From assembly GCA_006176705.1 (NCBI GenBank), contig QRFJ01000058.1, positions 248,001-312,000 on the forward strand: DNA of 64,000 bases, given 5' to 3'. The first letter of the stretch is position 1. Each line of letters starts with the position of its first letter. The notes under the pieces are model-generated. The model made no database searches and was not told the DNA's origin. It saw only the letters and a list, made by a program, of their open reading frames with translations. Shown here one piece after another: positions 1-10,000 of this stretch. The stretch is from Cocos nucifera (lineage: Eukaryota; Streptophyta; Magnoliopsida; Arecales; Arecaceae). A program made the position numbers and the translations under genes.

Positions 1-760
1 ATGCCGATCATTATTAACTTGATAAATGTCGATCGTTATTATCATGATAAATGACAATCATTATTATTATGTAACCATTCAATAGAGGGATTGCCTGTAG
101 GAATCCATTAACAGTCTGTAAAGAGTTTGGCTTCCATAGAAGCCCGGCTACTGGAGGAGTTCGTAAGAAGTTTGGCTTCCAAGGAGTCCGAAAGGCTGAT
201 GGAGTTCGGCTAAGGTTCGTCCATTGGGATCCCGAAAGAGCTCGACCGCTGAGGAGTTCGGCCGGCTGAAGGAGTTTGGCTAAGGTTCGTCCGTTGGGAT
301 CTCGAAAGAGCTCAACCGCTAAGGAGTTCGGCCGACTGAAGGATTTTGGCTAAGATCCATCCACTAAAGCTCTTTCGTGACTACCTATTGCATTAGGCTG
401 AGCATCAAATCGGACTTCGATAGGAGCGAGATTTATCCCTAACAAGTCTGTAAAGAGTTCGGCTTCCATAGAAGCCCGACTACTGGAGGAGTCCGCAAGG
501 AGTTCGACTTCTAAGGAGTCCGAAAGACTGATGGAGTTTGGTTAAGGTTCATCCGCTGGGATCCCGAAAGAGCTCGACCGTTGAGGAATTCGGCCGACTG
601 AAGGAGTTCGGCTAAGGTTCATCCATTGGGATCTCAAAAGAGTTCGACCGGCTGAAGGAGTTCGGCTAAGACCCATTCGCTGAAGCTCTTCCGTGACTAC
701 CTATTGCATTAGGCTGAGCATCGAACCAGACTTCGACAGGAGTGAGGTTTATCTCCAACA
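1..760 (-). repeat. 3' LTR of TR-GAG-1 (partial)
   Basis: Positions 1-760 align along their whole length with 4001-4760 and end in CTCCAACA, the family terminus. About 300 bp of the LTR (equivalent to 3703-4000) lies before the window. Inside it a roughly 335-340 bp block is repeated in tandem: the motif GTAAAGAGTTYGGCTTCCAT occurs near 117 and again near 456. Shorter TTCGGCTAAGGTTC modules recur within each block. Confidence 0.9.
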
Positions 761-777
761 ATAGTCTCCCCATTCCC
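761..777 (-). other. polypurine tract of TR-GAG-1
   Basis: Read on the minus strand this is GGGAATGGGGAGACTAT, directly before the LTR start TGTTGGAG. Its place and composition fit the plus-strand primer of an LTR element. The second copy of the family has a similar tract at 58635-58652. Confidence 0.75.
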
Positions 778-1040
778 GAGTTCGAAACTCGAAGAAAGAG
801 AGTGCGGAAAAGGTGACTGCCGATGTCCTCTTCTGAATTTCGTGCTGGTTCAAGTCAAAGCTCGGGGGGGATCTCATCTCCAGCCAAAGTTGAAGTAGAT
901 CTCGTCTCCTGCAGCTGAGGTTAATACGGGCACTCGGGGGAGATTTGATCTCTAGCCGAGGTTGATGTGGTTGCTTGGGAGAGATCTTATCTCTCATCGA
1001 GGTTGCCTCAGAGGAGATCTTATCTCCTGTAGCTGAGGTT
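778..1040. repeat. short degenerate repeats between array and 3' LTR
   Basis: About six degenerate modules built on GATCTYRTCTCC and CCGAGGTTGA, spaced roughly 30-60 bp apart. Equivalent modules occur at 58700-58990 in the second family copy. No coding role is seen. Confidence 0.6.
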
Positions 1041-2100
1041 AAAGGTCTTTGACCTGCTTGTGTTAGGACGAGGTTGCTCGTTGTTAGGACCTCTCCCCCA
1101 TCTCATCTAAGGTGAACGAGGCCTTCGACTTTGCTTGCGTTAGGATGAGGTTCTCCTCCTATTCCTAACGGGCTATGGGGGCACATAAGGGCCATTGTCA
1201 GTGCCTCTCCCCCCATCCCATCCTAAATAAATGAGCCCTTTAACTTTGCTCGCATTAGGATGAGGTTCTCCTCTTGTTCCTAATGGACTGTAGGGGCACA
1301 TAAGGGCCATTGTCAGAGCCTCTTCCCCCATCTCGTCAAAGGTGAACGAGGCCTTCGACTTTGCTCGCATTAGGATGAGGTTCTCCTCCTATTCCTAACG
1401 GACTATGGGGCATATAAGGACCGATGTCAAGGCCTCTCCCCCCATCTCGTCTAAGGTGAACGAGGCCTTCGACTTTGCTCGCATTAGGATGAGGTTCTCC
1501 TCCTATTCCTAATGGACTGTGGGGGCACATAAGTGCCGCTGTCAGGTCCTCTCCCCCCATCTCATCTAAGGTGAATGAGGCCTTCGATTTTGCTCACACG
1601 TTAGGACAAGGTTCTCCTCCTATTTCTAATGGCTGTGGGGGCATATAAGGGCGATTGTCAGTGCCTCTCCCTCCATCCCATCCTAAATGAATGAGACCTT
1701 CGACTTTGCTCACGTTAGGACGAGGTTCTCCTCCTGTTCCTAATGGGCTGTGGGGGCACATAAGGGCCGTTGTTAGGGCCTCTTCCCCCATCCTGTCCTA
1801 AATGAATGAGGTCTTTGACTTTGCTCACGTTAGGACGAGATTTTTCTCCTGTTCCTAATGGGTTGTGGGGGCACATAAGGGCCATTGTCAGGGCCTCTCC
1901 CTCCATCTCGTCTAAGGTGAACGAGGCCTTCAACTTTGCTCACGTTAGGATGAGGTTCTCCTTCTGTTCCTAATGGGCTATGGGGGCACATAAGGGCTGA
2001 TGTCAGAGCCTCTCCCCCCATCTCATCTAAGGTGAACAAGGCCTTCGACTTTGTTCGCGTTCGATCGAGGTTCTCCTCCTATTCCTAACGGGCCACTTTC
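1040..2100. repeat. 115-bp tandem array, about 9 units
   Basis: The anchor TAGGAYGAGG recurs at 1141, 1256, 1371, 1485, 1602, 1716, 1831 and 1946, with a decayed one near 2061. The period is therefore 114-117 bp. Units differ by point changes and small indels. Open frames through the array arise because 115 is not a multiple of three and the units lack stops in several frames; they do not look like genes. The same unit forms the array at 58985-59990. Confidence 0.92.
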
Positions 2101-2180
2101 GCTCATTTATTTTCTGTCATCATGTAATTCTTATACCAAAAAATAATAATGCTGAATAAATGAGTTTTATTAAAGGCAGT

Positions 2181-3609
2181 TTACAGTAATACATCCTCAG
2201 ATTTTTGAAGTTCCAAGATCGGGGAAGCACTATTCCTCCAAGCTCCTTCAGATGAAAAGTTTTGGACCGGACGACTTCTAGCTTCTAGGGGGAGGTCTTC
2301 TTCACGTCCTTCCACTAGGGCTTCCTTGATGACGAGCTCTAGGAGTTCGGGCCTTACTTGCGCTGGGGAGGTCGTAAGCATGGCCAAACTTCATTCTGTC
2401 CCCTTGTGAAACCTGTGGGAGAACTTCATGCCCCTTTATCGGGGCTTCCTTAGTGACGAGCTTGAGGGAGAGTTCGGCAGCTCGCTTATGCCGAACTTCA
2501 TTCCGCCCTTCTGTGAAACCTTTGTCGGGGCTTTCACGCTCTTGGGCCCGAGGGGGAGTCCAGGAACGTGGCCGAGCTTCACTCGGCTTCCCTTCATCGT
2601 CCTTAACCCTAAAGGCCTCTTCAGTCCGAGCCAGCAGATCGGCGAAGTCCCTGGAATACTTCTTCTCCAGGAAGAACAGCAAGTCATTCTTCTGAAGGCC
2701 GCCCTTGAGCGTGGCCATCGTAATGGACTGGTTCAGGTCCCGGACCTCCAATGCCGCGGTGTTAAATCAGGTGACATAAACTTGGATGGATTTTCCTTGC
2801 TTCTGCTTGACATTCATCAGGGAATCTGAACTTTGGCATGGATACCGACTACTGACGAAGTGGGCTGCGAACTGCTGACTCATTTGATCAAACGATAAGA
2901 TATTACTCGGCTTAAGCACCGAGTACCAGCTCCTCGCGGCTCCCTTAAGGGTCGAGGGAAAAGTCCGGCACAAAATAGCGTCTGATATGCCATGGAGCAA
3001 CATCATCATCCAAAAGGCTTCCAAGTGGTCGACTGGATCGGTGATCCCATCGTAACTCTTAAACTATGGGAGCTTGAAGTTCGGCGGGATCGATTCCTAC
3101 ATAATTTTCTACGAAAAACGAGGGTCAGCACAAACGTCATTATCATGAGAGGAGGGATTGTGACGGAGTTCTTCTATCTATCGGCTCATTTCTAAGAGCC
3201 TTTGATCTAAGAGATCTTCACGGTCTTTGATCTCCAAGGTTTTCTAGTAGAATGGGTGCGAAGCTTCCCCTTGGGTCGAGTCATGGTCCGAGCAGGGGCC
3301 TTTCCTCCTCTGCTTCTCCCTTCCGAGAATCGAAGGTCGGGTAGCCCAAGTCGGCCATTCCTGGATCGGACCATAGGGCTCCGGAGAATCCCGCATCGAT
3401 TGAGCCAATGTCGGGACCTGCTGGTGCATGGCCTGCATCGCCTCCGTGAGGCCACGAACCTGCTGGACGAGCAGGTTGAACTGTTCTGCATCCACCGCAG
3501 CTATAGATGAAACCTGGATTGCCGGGGTCGGAGTGGAAGCAGATGGATTTGAGCAGGATCGGGCCGTGGAGGTCATTGATCGCCGGGTCGAAGCTTTTCT
3601 GGGAGGCAT
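2181..3609 (-). pseudogene. gag polyprotein remnant of TR-GAG-1
   Basis: The start codon at 3609-3607 begins MPPRKASTRR, after which the frame is Ser/Thr/Pro-rich with a helical stretch (NLLVQQVRGLTEAMQ). The retrotransposon gag core follows at about 3090-2760, in pieces: DGITDPVDHLEAFWMMMLLH, then CRTFPSTLKGAARSWYSVLK and FDQMSQQFAAHFVSSRY. The C-terminal part at 2751-2302 carries ATLKGGLQKNDLLFFLEKKY. These match the capsid-type gag of plant Gypsy elements. No CCHC zinc knuckle is visible and nothing resembling protease or RT follows. The frame is broken by stops and frameshifts, so it is a pseudogene. In the element the product would package RNA while other enzymes came from an autonomous partner. 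Confidence 0.85.
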
Positions 3610-3685
3610 TTTTTTTGGAAAGAACTTTAGATCACTGTTGAGCACTCCTTTAAGATCGAGAAAACCTTAAGAACAGAGGGGCCCT

Positions 3686-3702
3686 CCTTCTTGCGCCAAA
3701 TC
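3686..3702 (-). other. primer-binding site region of TR-GAG-1
   Basis: The minus strand directly after the 5' LTR reads GATTTGGCGCAAGAAGG. The second copy has TTGGCGCTAGAGGAAGG at the same place, so the segment is a conserved TGGCGC-type site. I do not assign the priming tRNA. Confidence 0.65.
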
Positions 3703-4760
3703 TGTTGGTGCAGAATTTGATTGACGCCGGATCGAGCTAGAGTGGAAGAAGACGAGGTCGTCGTTGGTGACCTACAAAATAAAGTCCCATCCAGAGCTGA
3801 TGGGGGTAGCTCCAGCAGGACCCTCGACGGTCAAGTTAGCTCTGACCAATAGAAATAGAGTGCTCAGTATGGAGTTTGGCAGAGTTTCGAGGAGGAGTTA
3901 AGAGCTTAGAACCTGCTGTAAGCGTATCTGGAGGATCCTTTTTATAGGTGGAGTTTATTGTAACTGCCTTGATTAATGACTGTCGTAACCGTCCTGATCA
4001 ATGCCGATCGTTATTGACTTGATAAATGTCGATCGTTATTATCGTGATAAATGACAATCATTATTGTTGTGTAACCGTTCAGTAGAGGGATCGCTTGTAG
4101 GAATCCGTCAACAGTCTATAAAGAGTTCGGATTCCATAGAAGCCCGACTACTGGAGGAGTCCGTAAGGAGTTCGACTTCCAAGAAGTCTGGAAGGCTGAT
4201 GAAGTTCGGCTAAGGTTCGTCCACTGGGATCCCGAAAGAGCTCGGTCGCTGAGGAGTTCGGCCGGCTGAAGGAGTTTGGCTAAGGTTCGTCCGCTGGGAT
4301 CCTGAAAGAGCTCAGCCGCTGAGGAGTTCGATCGGCTGAAGGAGTTTGGCTAAGACCCATCTACTGAAGCTCTTCCGTGACTATCTGTTGCATTAGGCTG
4401 AGCATCGAACCGGACTTCGATAGGAGCGAGGTTTATCCCCAATAAGTTTGTAAAGAGTTCGACTTGCATAGAAGCTCGGTTATTGAAGGAGTCCGTAAGG
4501 AGTTCGGCTTTTAAGGAATCTGAAAGGCTGATGGAGTTCGGCTAATGTTCGTCCGCTAGAATTCCGAAAGAGCTCGGACGCTGAGAAGTTCGGTCGACTG
4601 AAGGAGTTCGGCTAAGGTTCGTCCGCTGGGATCCCGAAAGAATTCGGCTGATTGAAGAAGTTCGGTTAAGATCCATCCGCTGAAGCTCTTCCGTGACTAC
4701 ATGTTGCATTAAGCTGAGTATCGAATCGAACTTTGATAAGAGCAAAATTTATTTCCAATA
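3703..4760 (-). repeat. 5' LTR of TR-GAG-1
   Basis: On the plus strand the LTR begins TGTTGGTGCAG and ends at the decayed CCAATA, giving 1058 bp. It has the same internal block duplication as the other LTR (GTAAAGAGTTCG near 4117 and 4450). Confidence 0.9.
3937..3948 (-). promoter_or_regulatory. LTR TATA box
   Basis: The minus strand reads ACCTATAAAAAGG. The equivalent box in the second copy is TCTATAAAAG at 57779-57789 and 61917-61927, so it is conserved in the family and oriented to drive gag. Confidence 0.7.
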
Positions 4761-5373
4761 TATTATATCCACGACCCTATTTGTTCTACTAACCAGTCCG
4801 TGTCTCCCTCATTGTGCAATTGAAATTTTAATTAATTATTAATTTTACAAAGCTATCGTACAGTTCGGCTTGGCCTATCATGACCGAAGCCCCGTTGGGG
4901 CTGGTCGAAGTTTTATTTAAGCCCTCAAACTTGTCCTGCACATTTTGTTGATCGTATGCCAGGACGAGATATAAACATCTGATTATAAGTAATATTTATG
5001 AAAATAAAATATTAATTTGGTGTCCATATCGGAAAAGTCTTCAACTGGATGCCACAATTCAATCTTTTATACGCAGCAGCCGGTGAACCATACTGATACA
5101 CTGTCAAAATGGTATTGGAGTATCTTTGTGCCCTCTCTGCCATGTTGGACTTGGAATGGGACTGTACTGCTTTGTAACTCGAGCAGGTAGCCCAGTTCGG
5201 TTGGTTTTAGAAGTCCAACTTCATCCATCTCTCCATGAATCCCCCGAGCCGGTCCGTTTCCAAACTCTCCTGAGTCCCTACCACCATCACGTGGGCGCGG
5301 TGCGTATCTAAAGGCGCGCCCTCCTTTCCCTCCCCGCAACCCAAAAGCCTCCAACCTCTCCTTCCCCTCTCCT
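4761..5373 (+). promoter_or_regulatory. 5' flank and putative promoter of the ASE gene
   Basis: This is the spacer between the LTR element and the gene. The left half is AT-rich, with a small hairpin (AGCCCC-GTT-GGGGCT) at 4888-4902. The right half becomes GC-rich. A palindromic G-box, CACGTG, lies at 5288-5293, 81 bp before the start codon. Positions 5320-5373 are a pyrimidine-rich leader of the kind common at plant transcription starts. No convincing TATA box is seen at the expected distance, which fits a TATA-less housekeeping promoter (inference). The LTR element ends 613 bp before the start codon. Confidence 0.6.
5288..5293 (+). promoter_or_regulatory. G-box CACGTG upstream of ASE
   Basis: The exact palindrome CACGTG is followed by GGCG. 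In plants this core is bound by bZIP and bHLH factors. Its use here is inferred from position only. Confidence 0.5.
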
Positions 5374-7035
5374 ATGGCCGCCACCACGTCTACCACCGCC
5401 TTCGCCGTTTCCCGCCACCCCTCCTCCGCCCATCCCGGCTCCTCCCAACCCTCCCTCCCCCTCTCCCTCAAAACCCTACCAAAAGCCCGCCTTTCTCTCC
5501 GCCACCGCGTTTCTTCGTCCACCTCCTCCCCTCATGGCCGCCTTCTCCCAATCTCCGCTACCGCCTCTGGCGAGCTGTTTCCATCATCGCCACACAGCGA
5601 CGCCAACGACCTGTTCCCGCTGTTCGACGACAAGCCCCGGGAGGAGTGCGGCGTGGTGGGGATCATCGGCGATCCGGAGGCTTCCCGCCTCTGCTGCCTT
5701 GCACTCCACGCTCTCCAGCATCGCGGCCAGGAGGGCGCCGGCATCGCCGCCTCCGACTCCACCAACCTTCGCGCCGTCACCGGCCTCGGCCTCGTCTCCG
5801 AGGTCTTCTCCCTGGCCAAGCTCGACTCTCTCCCTGGCTCCGCCGCCATCGGTCACGTCCGCTACTCCACCGCTGGCGCCGCCTCCTCCCCGATGAACGT
5901 CCAGCCCTTCCTCGCCGGCTACCGTTTCGGCCAGCTCGCCGTGGCCCACAACGGCAACCTCGTGAACTACGCGGCCCTTCGCGCTGACCTGGAGGCAAGC
6001 GGCTCCATCTTCAACACCTCCTCCGATACTGAGGTCCTCCTCCACCTCATCGCCACCTCCACCTCCCGCCCCCTCCTCTCCCGCATCGTCGAGGCCTGCT
6101 GCGCCATCGAGGGCGCCTACTCCCTCGTCTTCCTCACCGCCGGCAAGCTCTTCGCCGTCCGCGACCCCCATGGCTTCCGCCCCCTCGTCATGGGCCGCCT
6201 CCGCCGCCCGTCCCGCGCCGTCGTTTTCGCCTCCGAGACCTGCGCCCTTGACCTCATCGGCGCCGACTACGAACGCGAGGTCCAGCCCGGCGAGGTCCTT
6301 GTGGTCGACGGCCACGACCTCTCCGTAACCTCCCTCTGCCTCCTACCCCACAAGCCCCGCAAAGCTTGCATCTTTGAGCACATCTACTTCGCCCTCCCCC
6401 ACTCCGTCGTCTTCGGTCGCCCCGTCCACGACTCCCGCTATTCCTTCGGTGCCGCCCTCGCCGCCGAGTCCCCTGCCCCTAGCGCTGACGTCGTCATCCC
6501 CGTCCCGGACTCCGGCTTCTTCGCTGCCCTTGGATTCGCTGAGCGCTCTGGCATCCCCTTCCAGCAGGGCCTCATCCGCTCCCACTATGTCGGCCGCACC
6601 TTCATCCAGCCAACCCAGGAGATCCGCGACCTCGGCGTCAAGCTCAAGCTCGCACCTATTCGTGGAATTCTTGAGGGGAAGAGCGTCGTCGTCGTCGACG
6701 ATTCCATCGTCCGCGGCACCACCTCGTCCAAGATCGTCCGGCTCATCAAGGACGCGGGCGCCCGCGAGGTCCACATGAGGATCGCCAGTCCGCCCATTGT
6801 TGGCTCCTGCTATTATGGGGTCGACACCCCGAGGGCCGAGGAGCTCATCTCCAATAGGATGGATGTGGAGGGGGTTAGGAAAGAGATTGGCTGCGATTCG
6901 CTCGCCTTCCTCTCGCTTGAGAGCCTCAGGAAGCTGCTTGGGGATGAGGCACCCACTTTCTGCGATGCGTGCTTCTCCGGGAATTATCCTGTGCCGCCGA
7001 GGGAGCACGAGGTCGTGAAGGTAATGGAAGAGTGA
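5374..7035 (+). CDS. ASE: amidophosphoribosyltransferase, chloroplast-targeted (intronless)
   Basis: The enzyme makes 5-phosphoribosylamine from PRPP and glutamine, the first committed step of de novo purine synthesis, which in plants occurs in plastids. The frame is 553 residues with no intron. Residues 1 to about 70 are rich in Ser, Pro, Thr and Arg with few acidic residues, as in a plastid transit peptide. A propeptide then leads to EECGVVGI, where Cys92 is the expected N-terminal nucleophile after processing. The class II glutamine amidotransferase domain shows GHVRYSTAG (160-168), AHNGNL (191-196) and SSDTE (216-220). The phosphoribosyltransferase domain has the PRPP loop VVVVDDSIVRGTTSS (438-452). 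Cys332, Cys479, Cys530 and Cys533 match the four iron-sulfur ligands of the Bacillus PurF type. Length suits plant family members (about 550-560). The start codon gives a full transit peptide. Third positions are strongly C-biased until about 6650, then relax. No defect is seen, so the gene is probably functional. Confidence 0.97.
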   Translation: MAATTSTTAFAVSRHPSSAHPGSSQPSLPLSLKTLPKARLSLRHRVSSSTSSPHGRLLPISATASGELFPSSPHSDANDLFPLFDDKPREECGVVGIIGDPEASRLCCLALHALQHRGQEGAGIAASDSTNLRAVTGLGLVSEVFSLAKLDSLPGSAAIGHVRYSTAGAASSPMNVQPFLAGYRFGQLAVAHNGNLVNYAALRADLEASGSIFNTSSDTEVLLHLIATSTSRPLLSRIVEACCAIEGAYSLVFLTAGKLFAVRDPHGFRPLVMGRLRRPSRAVVFASETCALDLIGADYEREVQPGEVLVVDGHDLSVTSLCLLPHKPRKACIFEHIYFALPHSVVFGRPVHDSRYSFGAALAAESPAPSADVVIPVPDSGFFAALGFAERSGIPFQQGLIRSHYVGRTFIQPTQEIRDLGVKLKLAPIRGILEGKSVVVVDDSIVRGTTSSKIVRLIKDAGAREVHMRIASPPIVGSCYYGVDTPRAEELISNRMDVEGVRKEIGCDSLAFLSLESLRKLLGDEAPTFCDACFSGNYPVPPREHEVVKVMEE

Positions 7036-10000
7036 GGCTATTGCGTTCTCTATACAGATGATGGCGCTTATTTATACAAATTCTTGTCTTGATATCAAAG
7101 GAATTGGAAGAAGAAATTTTGTTTTCTGATTTAACCATTCTGTAATTTTTATCTTTCCGTAACTTAGTTATAGTGATGAGATGTGGTTTTCAGAGGGAAG
7201 GAGAATTTTATTTATCTAGTATCAAGCCGGTGCCCTTTTTCCACGATATTTTCAGATCCAAAAGATCATGTTTATGGAATTCATTTTAGATTAGAAGATA
7301 TAATTTGTCAGCCCATGCTTTGTACTTTTCTTTCATTTGTTTGTATTCCTTCTTTATTAAGTCAGTTTATAATTGCGAATGTTCAGATTGCTTTATGTTC
7401 TAATATCTTTTTTTTTCTGTGTTTAGTAAGCTTATTGTATTATCCTATCATCATAGATTTTTTGCGATCTTTGTCTGTGATCTGTTCAGTCTGAGAGCTA
7501 CTACTGTTTTCTTCTGTTTGATCAGCTTGTAATGGTTCCAAATGCCCATGTTTTGTTGCTTATTCTTTTATTGCCAGTTCAACTTTTTGGAACATATGCC
7601 ATTAGAACTAGTCAAAAAAATCTCTTCCATGTCAACCTGCATGCTATAGCAAGGAATTGTTCTGTGGATATGTCAGTTTGCTGATATAATTTTTAGCTTT
7701 CCAAATGCTTAATCCACAAAGCCCCAAGTTGCTCTACTACTTCCGGCATTGGTGTAAATCAATGAATCCTTTTATTTCTCATGGGACTGTCAATGCCTTT
7801 ATATCTCACTATTGGATTTGGAAGTGTGATGTTATTTAAGGGCTTGTCTGGCACTGTTGTTATTTGTGTATTTTTGTCTCTCTAAAATTAGTGAATTACC
7901 ACATGGAGATTGATGTTGAAGACAGGATGTCCACAAACTTCTACTGTTCTTGCTTTAAATTACACACTTTTCTGAAAGCAATGAGTCTTTGCTATGTTTT
8001 TAAAAGCTCTAAAGATTTTACGGACAATTTCAAAGAACAAAATGGTTTCATCGTACATGTTATTCAGTCTAGTTTTTTTTCTTCTTGGCTTCTTGGGTTT
8101 TTGAAAACAAAAACAGAAAACAAAAGCTATGAAAGTGGACCCTTAGTTAAAGGTTTATAATAACACAAGATGCTCGATTTGTTTGTAGGGATTGTGCATA
8201 TACAAGCAGTGAGCCAATAATAAATATAAAGTCAGTTATTCTACAAATTGAAAGACTAGTATCTCAATGAGGTCAAATTTTTTAGCTTCTATACTAGTGC
8301 ATCCATGTGCAAAACTAATACAAGTGACAATATTGCTAGAAGATTTTTAGGACAAAGTCATGCTATGGGTAATATTTTTCATAAAAGAGAAGGGTGCACA
8401 AAGTTCTCATTCAACATAAAAGCCTGAGTCATAACTCTCTTCCTAGGAATTTAGATGTCCCCAACTTGTGCTTTTCTTCTGTGCAACTTATGAGGCTTAT
8501 GTTGGTGGCAGACCCTGCTTAAGCTCAAGCCACGATAACATGATCAAGTCCTCCATTTGCTTCTAATCTTTTGAACATGGGAACACACCACATTTATATT
8601 TATTTATACAACTTTTCTGCATAATATATTATTTAAGTTTGAACTTCATGTTTACACTCAAGAATGTTTTTGATTCATGCCTCACTTTATCTACACTGTA
8701 TTTATTAAATTTTCTTGGGGAATTTTTTTTTTGGTCACCCTCTGATATTTTTTGTACCATGATATTTGGATCAATTGGATTACTTTGCTGCATATTGTTA
8801 CCAATGCCTATTTGGCAGGCAAAGCTGTAGCAGCAAACATGTGACATCATATAGCATTACGTATCTTGGTAAACCATTTCACTGTCAAACTTTGTCTTGG
8901 CTTATTGAGGTTCAGTAAAACCTTCAGCAATTATTTCCTATAAGGATATGTCCACTGCCATTTCATGCTACTTAAACTCTTTTTTTTTTTTATAATATAT
9001 TCTGCATCATCTCCTTCTGTCTTCTTGACACTTCCACATAGACTTGAGCCCTTTCCCTAAAAGAACCTTGTTGGATTTCTATGTGCAAGTTGATACCATC
9101 TCTATTTGTTTTCTACAACTTTGTCTCCAACTGGTGCAACTTGTATACTTCAATAAATAATTTCTGCATCCTACACTTCCTAGCTTTTTGCTACTTTACT
9201 ACCTTTGCTTTATTATCTTTGCTATGCTTATATTGCATTCTTGAGCCTTCCTTATTGCAAAATATCCTGAGCCATGAGATTCTGTGGGCCTTTTTACCAC
9301 CTTACAATCTCATCCTGTCCTGAATTACAACCAATGGAATCCTTCTCTGGTTCTCATTGTGTTCAATTCTTCTGTATGCTACTCCTTGCTCTTTTGGTAA
9401 TGTCTCAAAGTAATTGAGTGGAGCATTTTTCTGTAGAACTTCTTTATTCATATGGTTGTTAAGAATGAGACTAAATTTGTTCCTGTTAGTTGCTTCCTCC
9501 AAATGACGAGTCATGATCTTGTGCAAACGTCTTTTTGAAGTTTGGTTGGAATCAATTGTTATGAGAGAAAAGGATCCTTTGTTCCTTTTTTTTTTTTTTT
9601 TACATCCATGAAGAGCAAGGGCTGCAAGGTGGGTGATTCATTAGTTATTGGCAATTTATATTATAGGATTTGTTGGACTTTAAAATTAAGGAAGAGAGGA
9701 GTATATATTTTTAATGCCAATCAGATGTTGAAGGTACCTAATATCTATTCCTTCCTGTCTATCACTTCCTACTCTCATAGCAATCTTTCCAGGTCTTAAC
9801 CTGAGAAGGTAAATTTTTCATTTGTTGATTTTTTTCCCTTTCTTCATGAAAATTAATCAAATATACCACTACCACAAGAAGAGGTCATGACTGGACTTTT
9901 TGTGATGAAGATACGGTGATTCGGTTGTTCATAGAAATGCGGATGTAGAATATTGTGTCAAATCATCAAAATTCCTTCTTCAACAATATCTGGATCCTTT

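Larger units (their letters stand above)
1..4760 (-). mobile_element. gag-only LTR retrotransposon (TR-GAG-1), left end off window
   Basis: Two long direct repeats (1-760 and 3703-4760) enclose a minus-strand gag remnant and a tandem array. On the minus strand the order is 5' LTR (4760-3703), primer-binding site, gag (3609-2181), 115-bp tandem array, purine tract, 3' LTR (760 and below). There is room for no protease, RT or integrase, and none is seen, so the element is non-autonomous. The gag type and tandem repeats before the 3' LTR point to the Tat lineage of Gypsy (inference). A second copy of the same family lies at 57547-62846. The LTR terminus at 4750-4760 is decayed (CCAATA where the family has CCAACA). 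The target duplication cannot be checked because the other end is outside the window. Confidence 0.88.

Noticed and set aside
1173..2039. Overlapping minus-strand frames with repeated PHSPLGTGGEPHPNASKVEG-like peptides.
   Set aside because: They are translations of the 115-bp tandem array. The unit is not a multiple of three, so the frame changes from unit to unit.
4882..4905. Small hairpin (AGCCCC-GTT-GGGGCT) as a terminator or regulatory RNA.
   Set aside because: Such terminators are not used by RNA polymerase II, and a stem this short can arise by chance.
5532..7008. Several long open frames in other frames and on the minus strand across the ASE gene (up to 243 codons).
   Set aside because: They follow from the strong C-ending codon bias of the real gene and have no family features; the plus frame 5374-7035 explains the region.
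7864..8160. Open frame of 98 codons downstream of ASE.
   Set aside because: No motif, no start context or codon bias like ASE, and T-rich composition typical of non-coding DNA.
9586..9601. Run of 16 T as a possible minus-strand poly(A) tail.
   Set aside because: No retrocopied gene or element is recognisable next to it; T-runs are common in this stretch.
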